A stretch of 64,000 nt of DNA from Mytilisepta virgata. Its lineage: Eukaryota > Mollusca > Bivalvia > Mytilida > Mytilidae. The notes beneath the pieces were generated by a model. It was not told where the DNA came from, did not search any database, and saw nothing but the letters and a program-made list of their open reading frames with translations. The DNA is taken from assembly GCA_028015205.1 (NCBI GenBank), contig CM051511.1:30248001-30312000 (forward strand), in the 5' to 3' direction. This document shows, one piece after another, positions 9,923 through 21,129 of this stretch (positions are counted from its first letter, which is position 1; every line of letters starts with the position of its first letter). A program made the translations under genes and the position numbers.

Positions 9923-11702
9923 TATTTTTGTCTACAAGACAGTACATGGACTGCTTGATTAAGGAGATGGGTACTGACAATTCACTTCCATGCACACTAC
10001 GATATCAAGGGAAGATATTATCAATAATCATATTTCTGTCCTATCTTCTTTTGGTATTGCTGTAAGTGGTGACAATTTTAACCTCTCTTCCATTTACTGG
10101 ATGCCCAAACTTCATAAGTGTCCATACAAAAAAAAGGTACATAGCAAGCTCTGCCAAATTCACTACTAAATCCTTTCAAAACTCCTTACCACCTAACTCA
10201 TAACAATTAAGGATTACCTCAAGAGCTGCTGTGATAAGGCCTTCTCAAGTTGTGGTGTTTTTGGAGAAACAAGATTCTAAAGACTTCTAATATCCCTCTT
10301 CTAGTGACCTTATGTATTGTAATAGCATAAAAACTTTTTATTTTTCTACACTGTATAAAACCCTCCTACATGATAAATTAAAATCTGCTTTTCCTGAGCT
10401 AATTCACCAATTTTTCTACACTAAACAAGGTTTACAAAGATATGACTATCTGGTATTAGGCAAGGACAAGACTTACTTTGTCAAACAAAATACTGATTTT
10501 AGCATAAAGTACTATGATACTGATGATGTTAACCTGCTGGAAATTCTCATCGACAACATCTTTGTTGAGTTCGAATGACATGTTTTTCAGCAAACGATCG
10601 GATCCCAATTGGGACAAACTGTGCACCACTTTTGGCCGACCTGTTCTTGTTTCCGTAAGAAGCTAAATTTTTACAGGGGCTAATGAAAGAAAAGAAACTA
10701 GCCCAGTCTTTTAATTTCAGTTTCCGCTATATAGATGTTTTGTAACTTAATAATCCTTACTTTAAGGATTACCTACATCTCATCTATCCCAGCGAACTTG
10801 AAATTAAAGAGACCCCAGACACACCAACTTCTGCTTCATATCTAGATTTGAACTTGTAGATAGATAATAATTGGCAGTTGAAATCAAAACTTTATTAAAC
10901 ACTTGGTGGTTATAATTTTCCGACTGTGAACTTCCCCTTTCTTAGCAGTAATATACCAAGGTCTCCCGCCAATGGTGTGTACATTTCACGGTTGATTCGT
11001 TACTGCCGCGCATGTGATTTATACGGCGACGTTCTCGGCAGGGCTAGATTGCTATCACATACACTTCTAAGACAGGGTTATGTTCAGTCTACGTTAGTTA
11101 CATCATTTCAAACGTTTTACGGTCGTCATCACAAATTGATTGGTCAATAAAAAGCGTATGAGACTAGATATCTTCAGTTAAATTTCACATCCTTCTGGAA
11201 GTGACACTCCACCGGACTTGACACCTTACCAGACTTAACACTTCACTAGCAATGTGGCGGGCGTCGTTAACGGAGCAGGACATGCTTACCCTGCCGGTGC
11301 ACCTGATGTCACTCTCGGTCTTTTCATGGAGTCAACATGGCTAATGCTTTAGTTTGTGTGCTGTCTTTAGTCTTTTAGTTTATTATATGTTTTTTATTCT
11401 TTTAGTTATACATGTATCCTTGTGACATTTGTTTGTTGTGTTTCATTCTCCTGTCTTTTCCTTGGACTTTGAATTTGTGGGCTTTTCCTACTTTTTTGTC
11501 GCTTCAATATTCTTTTGCCGATATTTAATGAAGAATGAAAGAGAGGGAAATTGGTATATGAGCTTTCGTCTGACATAAACTTTTATTAAATTTTGCTTGA
11601 TTTTGGCAAATGAAATCCTTACAAATGATGAAGTCTCATAAGCCTCTATTTGAATCCATAAAGTCAGAACTTTTCGAACAATTTGTTACATTTTTAATTT
11701 TT

Positions 11703-12368
11703 AATTTGAAATGATAATTTTCTTCCTAATGTGCTGAACATACTGACTCAAAAATTCTTCCTATGACCCCCATAAAATGCAGCCAAATTATCTTGACAGA
11801 AAGGATCTTTCTACCAATTTGAAGGATTCTGGTATAGCAAAATAAAAGTGCACTTTTTTGGCCCCAATATTTTCCTTGGTTTTTGTTATAAAATCTGATT
11901 TTGGAACAAAAACCAAGGAAAATATTGGGGCCAAAAAAGTGCACTTTTATTTTGCTATAACAGAATCCTTCAAATTGGTTTGTTTGTTTGTTTAGTTGGG
12001 GTTTAACGCCGTTTTCAGCACATTTTGGCTATTTCGCGGCGGCCAGTTTTTATTGGTGGAGGGAGCCGGAATACCCGGAGAGAACCACCGACCTTCGGTA
12101 GGAAAATTGGCAATCCTTGTCAATTAAGATCGGAGTCGAACACACCCCGCCACAGGTGAGATTCGAACTCACAACCCCAGCGTTGACAGGCTAGTGATCA
12201 TTAGTAGTCATGACGAACTACCTAGACCACTCGGCCACCGAGGCCCCTTCAAATTGGTAGAAAGATCCTTTCTGTCAAGATAATTTGGCTGCATTTTATG
12301 GGGGTCATAGGAAGAATTTTTGAGTCAGTATGTTCAGCACATTAGGAAGAAAATTATCATTTCAAATT
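11703..12368. repeat. Near-perfect palindrome, 185-bp arms, split by a SINE
   Basis: Left arm 11703-11887, 17-bp spacer 11888-11904, right arm 11905-12368. After removing the SINE and one copy of its target duplication the right arm is exactly 185 bp and matches the left as reverse complement with about one visible mismatch (TCTGGTATAG against TCTGTTATAG). It could be a foldback element or a template for a long hairpin RNA. No coding frame or terminal duplication recognised. Confidence 0.9.
11980..12245 (-). mobile_element. tRNA-headed SINE with 13-bp target duplication
   Basis: On the minus strand it starts GGCCTCGGTGGCCGAGTGGT (box A region, 12227-12237), has a box B-like GAGTTCGAATCTC (12158-12170), a conserved central block around ACCGACCTTCGGTAGG, and ends GGCGTTAAACCCCAACTAAA followed by CAAACAAACAA. 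This is a tRNA-derived SINE of the Meta/V-type seen in molluscs. CCTTCAAATTGGT is repeated at 11967-11979 and 12246-12258 as target-site duplication. Transcription would be by RNA polymerase III; the mobilising LINE is not in the window. Confidence 0.9.
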
Positions 12369-12424
12369 CATCTAATAGAGCTTTTTTATAATTATGTTTC
12401 TATAAGGAAATCTATATAAATCTA

Positions 12425-15044
12425 AGTGTAACAGTCTATTTGGCTGGTTAGTCCATAGGATTCTATGTTAAACTAAGTTCGACTGTGGCAATTATCTTGG
12501 TTGACAGTCCAGGTCATCAGACACAATTCTGAAAGAGGACCACCCAAGGACCATTTCTGCCAAGTCTGGTTCCATTGGCTTAGGAGTTTCATACATTTTT
12601 AAATGAATTTTCCATTATCGTCCTATGATCAATTAACTTCAGCTGTGGCGGCTATCTTGGTTGACAATCTGGGTCATCGGACACACTTCTGAAAGAGGAC
12701 CATGCAAGGATTATTGCTAAAAAGTCTGGTTACAATCGCCTTAGTGGTTTCTGACAAGAAAACTTTTAAATGAATTTTCCTATTGGGTCCTATGTTAAAC
12801 AAAGTTCGGCGGTGGCAGCCAACTTGGTTGACAGTCAGAATCAATGGATACAATTATAAAAGAGGACCATGCATTGACTATTTGTGCCAAGTTTAGTTCC
12901 AATTGGTTCAGTGGTTTCAGACAATAAGATTTCTAAATGAATTTTCCCATAGGGTCTTATTTTATAAACTAAGTTGTTTTGTGGCGGCAATCTTAGCTGA
13001 TAATCTGGGTTATCAGACACAATTATGAAAGAGGGCTATCTAAGGACCATTGCTGCCAAGTTTAGTGCCAATTGGCTCAGTGGTTTCAGACAAGAAGATT
13101 TCTTAATGAATATTCCCATAGTGTCCTACTGTGGATTCATCAATTTTCGTGGATAGAGAAAAAAAGACATTTCATTGGATACGTAAATTCTTGGATTGCT
13201 GGCATAGAAAAAATATAAAAAGTTGTTGAAATACTGAAATTCGTGGCCTGGCACATCAGATATCATGAAAATACTGCGACAAAATGTGCCGATCAGACTT
13301 TGATATTGTACAGTAAAGTACTGATTTTAAGCGCTTATAAAACAATGTCTAACAAACAGATTCTTCAAATTTTGAACCGAACAAAGCTTGTCATGAATTT
13401 AACTAGATTAACAAAATCTGTAATTATTTACTTGTTGGGTTAATCAGGTGTGAAATATATCTTGACAAAATTGCGATCACTTGTCACCAAATACCTCGGG
13501 GCATATACATACATATGTTTAATGCGATTACAATAATTGTAATAATTTCTGCTTTATTATCTTTTTACAAGATGTCATTATTGTAATTTATGAGAAATTC
13601 TGTATTGTTTAGGCCTACTTAGGATTAATCTTTTTCTTGAATGTTTGATTTGCCATGAAAATCCTAGGGACGGGCAATAAAAAAAAACGGAAGTGAATTC
13701 TGCAACAATTTACTGTATCCTCTGTGGATATAGTTACTCATCATAATGTCAGTATCCAAGTACATACTGTGACAACGCAATTGTTCAATGTTGTCTCGGA
13801 TAGGTAAATCAAAACTACGTGGTTTCAAACTTGACTGCAAAAAAATTTAATCTCAAGTAAAAATATTATTTTTCGTTGGATATTTAAATTCGTGCTTTAC
13901 TGGGACCCACGAAAACCACGAAAATTGGTATACAACGAATTTTAATGAATCCACAGTATGTTAAACTAAGTTCGGCTGTGGCGGCCATCTTGGTTGACAT
14001 TTCAAGTCATATGACACAATTCTGAAAGAGAACAATTTAAGAAGCATTACAAGGTTTTAAATGAATTTTCCCATAGGATCATATGTTATTCTAAGTTTGG
14101 CTGTGGTGGCATCTTCGTTCTTTCTGAAAGAGAAACATGCAAGGACCATTGCTGACAAATTTAGTTCTGATAGGCTCATAGATTTCAGACGAAGATTTTT
14201 AAATAAATTTTCCATAAGGTCCATATGTAAAATTAAGTTCGGCTCTGGCGGCCATCTTGGTTGACAGTCTGGGTCATCGGACGACATTCTGAAATAGGAC
14301 CTCCTCAGAACCATTGCTTTCAAGACTGGTTCCAATTGGCCATGTCGTTTCATAGAAGAAGACTTGTAAAATTCATCCTCCCCTTTTTAGTCACAGCAGC
14401 CATATCCGTTGGAACTCGGGAATGTCAGAAATAATTTTGAAAGGCCACCCAAGGACTATTCCATCAAAGGTTCAGACGAGAATATCTCTGAAGTAAATTT
14501 TACGCCGGACGCTGTCTTTACAAGAAAAAACTCCTATAAGGGTTCAATTAATGATTTTAGTCATGTTGACTTATTTGTAGATCTTATTTTGTTGAATATT
14601 TTCGCTGTTTACAGTTCGTGTGTATTTATAATAATATTCAAGATAATAACCTAATCTGTAATTATTTAAGGTCCTTAAAATAAACAATTCAAAGACAATA
14701 ACCCAACAAAGGGTTGACCGGTTCGTCTGAAAAATGACAGGAAGATCTTGACCTGATGAATATTTTTACCTTGTCATTTTTGCTCTAAATGGTTTAGTTT
14801 TTGAGATATAAGACACAACTGCAGTCTATTTTCTATTTTTAGCCTTCTCGGCTATGTTGGTTGGCCGCGAGGCGGCGTCATCGGACATATGTTTTAAACT
14901 AAATACCCAAATAATGCTTATGGCTAAGTTTGGTTCCATTTGGCCTAGTAGTCTCAGAGGTGAAACCTTTTGTACGATGGACGATGACCGATGACAGACA
15001 ACAAGTGATGAGAATAACTCACTTTGGGTCAAGTGAGCTAAAAA
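12425..15044 (+). mobile_element. 165-bp-unit element, 5' truncated, with nested MITE
   Basis: Units with GTTAAACTAAGTTCGGCTGT, GGCCATCTTGGTTGACAGTC and AAGATTTTTAAATGAATTTT recur from 12425, are interrupted by a MITE (13129-13956) and continue to the 3' end, AAGTGATGAGAATAACTCAC then TTTGGGTCAAGTGAGCTAAA. The 5' terminal hairpin is missing: the element starts abruptly just beyond the palindrome. Internal part 14385-14660 matches 25035-25320. Confidence 0.75.
13129..13956. mobile_element. 828-bp MITE inserted at TA
   Basis: Ends CTGTGGATTCAT and ATGAATCCACAG are perfect 12-bp inverted repeats, with further ATTTTCGTGG similarity inward on both sides. TA flanks each end (13127-13128, 13957-13958). 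The host repeat reads GTGTCC-TA-TGTTAAAC when the insert is removed, matching the other copies. No transposase; likely moved by a Tc1/mariner-type enzyme. Confidence 0.88.
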
Positions 15045-15129
15045 GTTGCTGAATAGGAAAAATATAAAACTACATGTACCATAATATTCTTTTCTGATAA
15101 AGTATAGAATTTTTTAACGAATATTCAGT

Positions 15130-15720
15130 CCATAACGTATCACAATATCAGTAAAATACTCTGTTGCTAAGGACAAAAAATTGTTGCTATGTATTTTTAA
15201 TGAAGGAATCACTCTCTATTGCATTATGAGTTCTAGTGCTAAATGAAAATCACTCATCAAGATTCCTGAAATATTCATGTTATTAGTATGGTAGTTTTTC
15301 TTCATAATATCTAAAATTCTCAAAAATATGGGAAAAACATTCGGTGCTGTGGAAATTACGGTTGCTATGTGTTGCAGTCATCTAGTATAATGACGAATAT
15401 TGCACTATTTTTTTTTTAACTTTCAATTTGTTTATGAAAAAAAAACTTCGAGATTTAACTGTTATAAATGATAAGAATTTTGAGAAAAATAGTTAAGGAA
15501 TCTACCTGTTTCTAAACGAAAAGTGTAGAATATTACGTGAAATCTTTTTAAAAATAAATGAATGTGTTATATCTACCTGTTGACTAAAACAACACTTTAT
15601 ACTATTTGTTCCAGTAAAATATCATTTAATAAAGATTCTTGAAATGCATATATAATTTCCTTTAGTATGATGTTGCTATGTTTGTAGTGTTAATTGCTAG
15701 GCTACCACATATAGGAGCCA
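15130..15720. repeat. Diverged tandem units with GTTGCTATGT
   Basis: Two to three degenerate copies of a block with GTTGCTATGT..AAATGAAAATCACTCATCAAG..GATTCCTGAAATATTCAT. No ends visible. Confidence 0.4.
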
Positions 15721-15924
15721 TCTATTTAAAATTACATTTTTCTTTAATGTCGAGGTCTATGCTATCACTGCTAAATTTTATTTCATTTTTTATTAATGTG
15801 ATGGGGGGGAGGAGGGGGGCACAAAAGGCCCTCATCCTACCTTGTCCTTTATAAAATATCCAAAATGCTTGTCTTTGCAGGTACAATTTTTAATTTCGGA
15901 CTTCATGGAATATTACACATTGGT

Positions 15925-16215
15925 AAATGGCCATTCTGGTCTTATTTAATTCTTATTTAGTCTGGTAACAAGATGAAATCAAGATATCTTGCCTTGCAGT
16001 CAATCAAGATCGGTCAAGACCAGTTTAGATATGTTCAGCACAGGTATTGTTAAACATTGAATAATTTATTCTTAACTTGTCTTAACCTGTCTTGATTGAC
16101 TGCAAGGCATTATGTCTTGTTTTGGTCTTTTTATCTTGATTTTGTGTAGAAATACTAAAAATAAAGTCCGTCAAGATTAAACAAGACTGAAATGGCCGTT
16201 TAAGATCAAACTGGT
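15925..16215. repeat. Inverted repeat around TTGACTGCAAGGC
   Basis: GCCTTGCAGTCAATCAAGA (15991-16009) and its perfect 19-bp inverse (16091-16109) form the core; outer flanks also match imperfectly (GGCCATT..TCTTATTTAA near 15930 against the inverse near 16190). Probably a small palindromic MITE. Confidence 0.6.
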
Positions 16216-16501
16216 GTTACTAGTGACAGTATCTCAAAAGACTGTTTCTTTAGATTTTGATGTTTTAATTTATTGAAAACTATACTTGTTTTCATTTTGC
16301 TTCAAATCATGCAAATGTTACCTTTTTGTCCTCTCTAAACTATTAAGGTATGTTAAAAGTTCATTTGTAAGCTATCGCAACCAGTAAACTATCTTATTTC
16401 TTATATTCTTGGTGTTCAACATTTGTAAACTACTAATTTAATACCATCAAACTTTTTTTCTGTCGTCTTTTATTTATCATAAATAAATAAACTATCGCAA
16501 T

Positions 16502-16795
16502 AAATGTTCTAGTGTTGAACTGTTATAAAAGGTTCTAAAGTAGAACTGTCATAAATGGTTATAGGGTAGAACTATCCAGAATGGTTCTAGGTTAGAACTG
16601 TCCAGGACGATTCTTAGTCAGGACACATCTGGTCAGACCCGGTGATAAATGGTTATTTGATAGATCTGCCATAAATGGTTCTAGGGTAGAACTGTGCAAA
16701 ACAGTTCTAGGTCAGACCATACCCTGTGATAATAGATTCTAAAAGTGTCAGGATGAAAGTTCTAGAACTGTTCTAGAACAGTTCTGTGGACAGAT
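16502..16795. repeat. Minisatellite, about ten 28-bp GTAGAACTGTCC units
   Basis: Units such as GGTTCTAGGTTAGAACTGTC repeat with an average spacing near 28 bp and end in a dense palindrome, TTCTAGAACTGTTCTAGAAC (about 16760-16780). Same family as 4436-4590. Confidence 0.7.
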
Positions 16796-17016
16796 TACAT
16801 GTAGGCAAAGAGAGGTTAGAAATGAACCCAGCTATACATATTTATTCTCCTTCGGTTGTGAATTGTAAAACAAATTATTGTTTTTACCATAAAATTTCAA
16901 TATCCTAGAATCCTAATTTCTAATCTCTGGAAAACACTTATTTTTAATGAAAAGTAAAATTGAACTGTATTTATAATGACTTATTACACAAACAAATATG
17001 AATTTATAATACTTAC

Positions 17017-17103
17017 ACATACTACAGATGCTTATTGCAGGAACTAGTAAAATTAATACAGTTGTTTCACCAGATAATACTAAATTATCCTCAATTCGTA
17101 TCA
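17017..17103 (-). CDS. Receptor exon 4: linker and first half of the membrane helix
   Basis: 87 nt, end of Val167 through Met195 plus one base of Phe196. Acceptor TTATTTAG before 17103 and donor GTAAGT (17016-17011). It codes for a short juxtamembrane linker (IRIEDNLVLSGET) and then TTVLILLVPAISICSM, the outer half of a transmembrane helix that exon 5 completes. Exon 3 ends in phase 1 and this exon supplies the two missing bases; it also ends in phase 1. The open frame runs on past the donor into the intron, but the perfect GTAAGT and the fit with exon 5 argue for splicing here. Exon length is small, so the call leans on phase and hydropathy. Confidence 0.75.
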
Positions 17104-17206
17104 CTAAATAAAGAAAAGTAAAAACTATTATTTCATATCAGAGAAAATTTAGTTGTTTTTATTGGTTAAAACATGGTCATGTGGTATTTATTAATCTGCG
17201 TTAAAA

Positions 17207-17675
17207 TGCCAAGCAGGCATTATCATGATAATGCCCGTGGGCATTACCACACGGTAATGCCTGCTTGCAATTTAGAGTTACGTCCCCCTTTTAAAACGCA
17301 AACGTGATGCAGCAGTGTTAATTAAATTCTAGACATTTTTAGATGAATTTTAGTTTCAATGAAATAAAAACAATACTTGCTCAAATAGTATTGTTGTAAT
17401 ATATAACAGGGTGCCTTTTTTATGTACTTAGTAGGTATGCATATTTCGAATAATAAATTATTGTCAGTAATGCTTAAAGTAGAAAAAAGAATATATATAA
17501 GGAACTTCCATGAATGTACAATATACCATCATACCACCAAAAGTAATGACAGAAACATAAACACACATCCAGGGGTCATCATGAGGTCTTCAACTTACCT
17601 GCGGCTTGGGCATTATCAATGTTTCAGGCAATATCAGTCCCTTGGGCAGTCACTATATCATGATAATGCCCTATA
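17207..17675. repeat. Inverted GGGCATTATCATGATAATGCC motifs
   Basis: CAAGCAGGCATTA and its inverse frame 17208-17268, with an internal ATTATCATGATAATGCCC palindrome; a second cluster with GGGCATTATCA and TGATAATGCCC lies at 17608-17670. They may be the two ends of one small element; no target duplication seen. Confidence 0.45.
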
Positions 17676-17954
17676 TATAAGCAACTATTGTATAAATAGC
17701 ATAATTTTCTATTACATAAAAAGATGTTCCCAAAATTATATCACTGATGCTTTCAATGTACTCCATAAAAGGTTGGGTCGAAATTGCCTCATTAGTTTAA
17801 GATCAGAAAATTTTTAAATATATCTTTGTCGATTTATCTATTTTTTTGCTGTCGGTGGCATATTGGTAAACCCTTGGATTGAGGACCACCTAATCTCGAT
17901 TTTTATCAAAATTTGTCTGAATTGTACCAGTAGTTTAAGACGATAATTTTTCAG

Positions 17955-19205
17955 CTAGCTATTCCCCCCTCCCCCACCAACGAAGTGGGAAATATATTGT
18001 TTTAACTCTGTTTCTTATTATTATTATTATCATTATTCTTTCGCCTAACCTGAAACGGTCCTCAAGTGTTTTCAGAAATGTCCAAATTGAATTGAACCAA
18101 ACCTGGCACAACATAGAGCCACATCTGATGTTGTGCAACGTCATATTAAGAAAGCCATGTATTTTCTGGATCACATCAACAGTAACACATTATTTTTGGA
18201 ATTTTACTTAGCAATTATAGATTTTTTTTATCGTATTAGTTTTAAGACTTATCAGGATCTTTTGGATTTCAAAATCATACAATTCCAATTTTTTGTAAAT
18301 TTCCAGAAAGACTCAAAGACTACTTTATTTGTGATTTCTACTTAGCAACTATATATATTTGGAATCACCATAGCAACAGCACTAGTTTGGATTGTATGGA
18401 TTTAAAAAATATGTGATTCCAATTTCAATAAATGTCCTGAAAGTGTCAAAGACGATTATTTTTTTAAAATTTTACTTAGCAACTATAGATTGTTTTGGAT
18501 CATATTAGCTTTAAGGCTTATCAGCATCATTTGGATTTCAAAAATATGTGATTCCAATTTTGGTAAATTTCCTAAAAGACTCAAAAACTAGTTTATTTGT
18601 GATTTCTACATAGAAACCATATACATTTGGAATCACTATACCAACTGCACTAGTTTGGACTTTATGGATTTCAAAAATATGTGATTCCAATTTTGGTTAA
18701 TTTCCGGAAAGTATCTAAGACTATTATTTTTAAATTTTACTTAGCAACCATAGATTTTTTTGGATCATATTAGTTTTATGACTAATCTAGATCATTTGAA
18801 TTTCAAAATATGTGATTCCAATTTTAGTAGATTTCCTGAAACAATAATTACCCTATCTGCCTGAAACTCAAACTTGATCAGTAGCTCATCATTTATTAAA
18901 TGCTCACATACCAAAAATAAGATCACTTTGTAAAAGGGTTTGCAAAGAAAAGTCTAGAAAACTAATATTTTGACAATAATGCCTATATCCAAAGGCAATA
19001 ATTCTCATAAATAATTATCCAATCACTGTGAAAGTCAAACATGATATGTAGCTAATTATTTTAATCTCACATACAAAAATTAAATCAGTTGGTTCAATGG
19101 TTTCTGAAAAAAGTCTGGAAACTGTGGTGTGGCTGACGCACGTCCTGATGGACAGACAGCATGGAAACCTATAGTCCCCTTTGATGTTTCCGGCAGGGGA
19201 ATAAT
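17955..19205 (+). mobile_element. Hairpin-ended tandem-unit element, GTGATTCCAATTTT family
   Basis: 5' side CCCCCACCAACGAAGTGGGA (short hairpin), then diverged units repeating ACTTAGCAACTATAGATT, GGATTTCAAAAATATGTGAT and TCCAATTTTGG from about 18130 to 18840, then GACGCACGTCCTGATGGACA and a 3' hairpin CCCCTTTGATGTTTCCGGCA-GGGG ending near 19200. Same plan as the 165-bp family but unrelated sequence. No protein coded. Confidence 0.6.
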
Positions 19206-19209
19206 AAAT

Positions 19210-20930
19210 ATTTGTAAATATATTTGCCAGAAAATGGATAAAAGACAGATTAAAGTGATAATCTTTCTTCATACTGATTATTATAACGGACATGTTACAT
19301 TTTGCTCGTCTCGACATAAAAAGCGATTTTTGTTTAAGGACAAATGCGCACAAAAACGTGTTAATTTACCACTATGTCTTTTACTTTCATGGACCAGTGA
19401 GTTTATATTTGTATGCAGTTTCTTATTACCCTTTGCTAACTTCATGTATTTTATTTCTATACAATGTTATCACACACTATATGTAGATAAGCAAAAAATT
19501 TTGGAATTTTATTTTTCGGAAATTGAGGTCAACAAAATTGACCGAAAATCCTCTTTCATGTTTCATTTTCTATTTCTATGCAGCATTCTCATAAACTATA
19601 TGTAGATGCGCAATCATTTAAAAAATATTAGCCAACAATCAAATATATTATTGTGAAAGTGGTGCACAAGGAAATAGCTGTAGTTTCATTTTTTTTTAAT
19701 ATTAAAAAACTTGCAAGATGATCATTTTCCGAAACTTTGATCATGTCAATTAGAATTTTTTCTGCAAATAAAAAACCATACAAAAATGTAATTTACAGAA
19801 TGCTGGGAAAAAGAAAATGGCGGTTTTTGACATGGATTTTGCAAAATAAAGAACACGTACATACTGAATTTATCAATGTTCATTTGTAATACTATTATAA
19901 TAAAATTTACTTTATTTCTTTTTTTAATGCACTAAAACATTTATCAAACGTTATCTGACTTTAGCATAATTGAGAACATTATATCTAGTTAACTATAAAT
20001 TGTATTGGCTGAATAATTACTGATCAGCATGAACTTTTCGAATGAACTTTAAATGGAATATTATTGGTAGTTTTAATACTGTCATTCCCCTTTGAGCCTT
20101 TTTATGGCCGCATAACAACATTATATCTAACATTATTTATAAAGTCAGACAAGAAATAAACCAAACCTGTTTTATTTTTTCTCTCTGCAATATTTGGTGA
20201 TACTCTGAAAATAAATATTAGCAATTCATTTAAATATGAAATTGGAAGACAAAAAGGTCTAAGCTAAAAGTAGTTTAACTAATACATGGCTTTTATGTTA
20301 TTCAACTTACATGACTTAAGTCGACCAAGCTTTACTTATATAAATGCAGATGAAACTAAAACTAGCGGCTCCAAAGACTGTATCGTTCAGCTGGAATCTA
20401 TTTGCCATATGAAATACAGATAAGGGATTTTTTTAGTTTTTGTTGTAAGAGTGGCCTTGGTGGCCAGTGATCTGAACTCCATAAATAGTTTTAAAAATTA
20501 GGTAAGAATCATTCCCTTATAGAGATGGTCTCAATTGCCTAAATAATATCAGAGAAGTTATATTTCTACTTTGTTATTTTCTGTAACAGACTACATCAAA
20601 GGTTTAGACTGGTAGATATAAATTTGCAAGAATTCCATCAAAGGCCATTCTCTCATATTTTGGTCTCAATATTGCTACAATGCATTCAATAGAGGGGATT
20701 TTAAAATATATATATATATATATTTGATCTTAATGTTTTTTGTTTATGTTGTTGTGGTGGTCATACTGGTCCGAGGTCTGACACATAAATAAACAACAAA
20801 ATGGACAACAGGAATGGCCAATGATGACATATCAATCAATCAAAGCAATCAAATGACAGAATGCCAGACAAAAAAGAACATAAAAGAGTACAAAACACAA
20901 ACATGAACAAAACAGAGAGTGAGGATAGTC
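19210..20930. other. AT-rich intron 3 sequence, no gene seen
   Basis: Open frames here (the longest 158 codons at 19129-19605) have no motif, biased composition and start inside a repeat, so they are not annotated. A (TA)n run lies near 20708-20723. Weak 165-bp-type units are visible at 20510-20700. Confidence 0.5.
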
Positions 20931-21129
20931 TGACTTGATGCAAACACTGAATATTGGGGGGGTTAAACCGGTTTTATGTGTACCAAACCTCTCCTTCATC
21001 AATCCTGACACTTTGGTGTATAAGACACACTATAAAAACCAATACAGTACGATTTACCAACAAGGTGGCCGCTTGCTAGAACAGAAAATTAGAGTGGGTG
21101 GTACATAATTTAGATAGCATGGTCAGAAT

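Larger units (their letters stand above)
8342..11470 (+). pseudogene. Reverse transcriptase relic split by the Tc1-like element
   Basis: Plus-strand fragments in the order of one reverse transcriptase: TIDKAPNII just before the Tc1 element, then FLSTRQYMDCLIKEMGTDNS just after it in the same frame, SIYWMPKLHKCPYKK (about 10090), CNSIKTFYFSTLYKTLLHDK with LIDNIFVEFE (10320-10575), QSFNFSFRYIDVL (about 10710), SASYLDLN (about 10830), FPFLSSNIPRSPANGVYISR (10934-10993) and the tail near 11250. The family is the multi-copy RT common in mussel genomes, probably Penelope-like; the class is uncertain. It is dead: several frameshifts and stops, and the catalytic YIDD has lost its second Asp (YIDV, apparently by loss of one codon). 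The 3' flank to about 11470 matches the tails at 4740 and 26180. Confidence 0.85.

Noticed and set aside
12150..12245. tRNA gene
   Set aside because: Box A and B are present but the sequence continues into SINE body and tail with a target duplication; it is a SINE head.
16913..17104. 63-codon minus-strand frame
   Set aside because: Reads through the GTAAGT donor at 17016; only 17017-17103 is coding.
17422..17817. 131-codon plus-strand ORF
   Set aside because: No recognisable motif and it contains the inverted GGGCATTATC repeat; likely chance in AT-rich DNA.
19129..19605. 158-codon plus-strand ORF
   Set aside because: Starts within a repeat 3' end, low complexity aromatic-rich composition, no domain.
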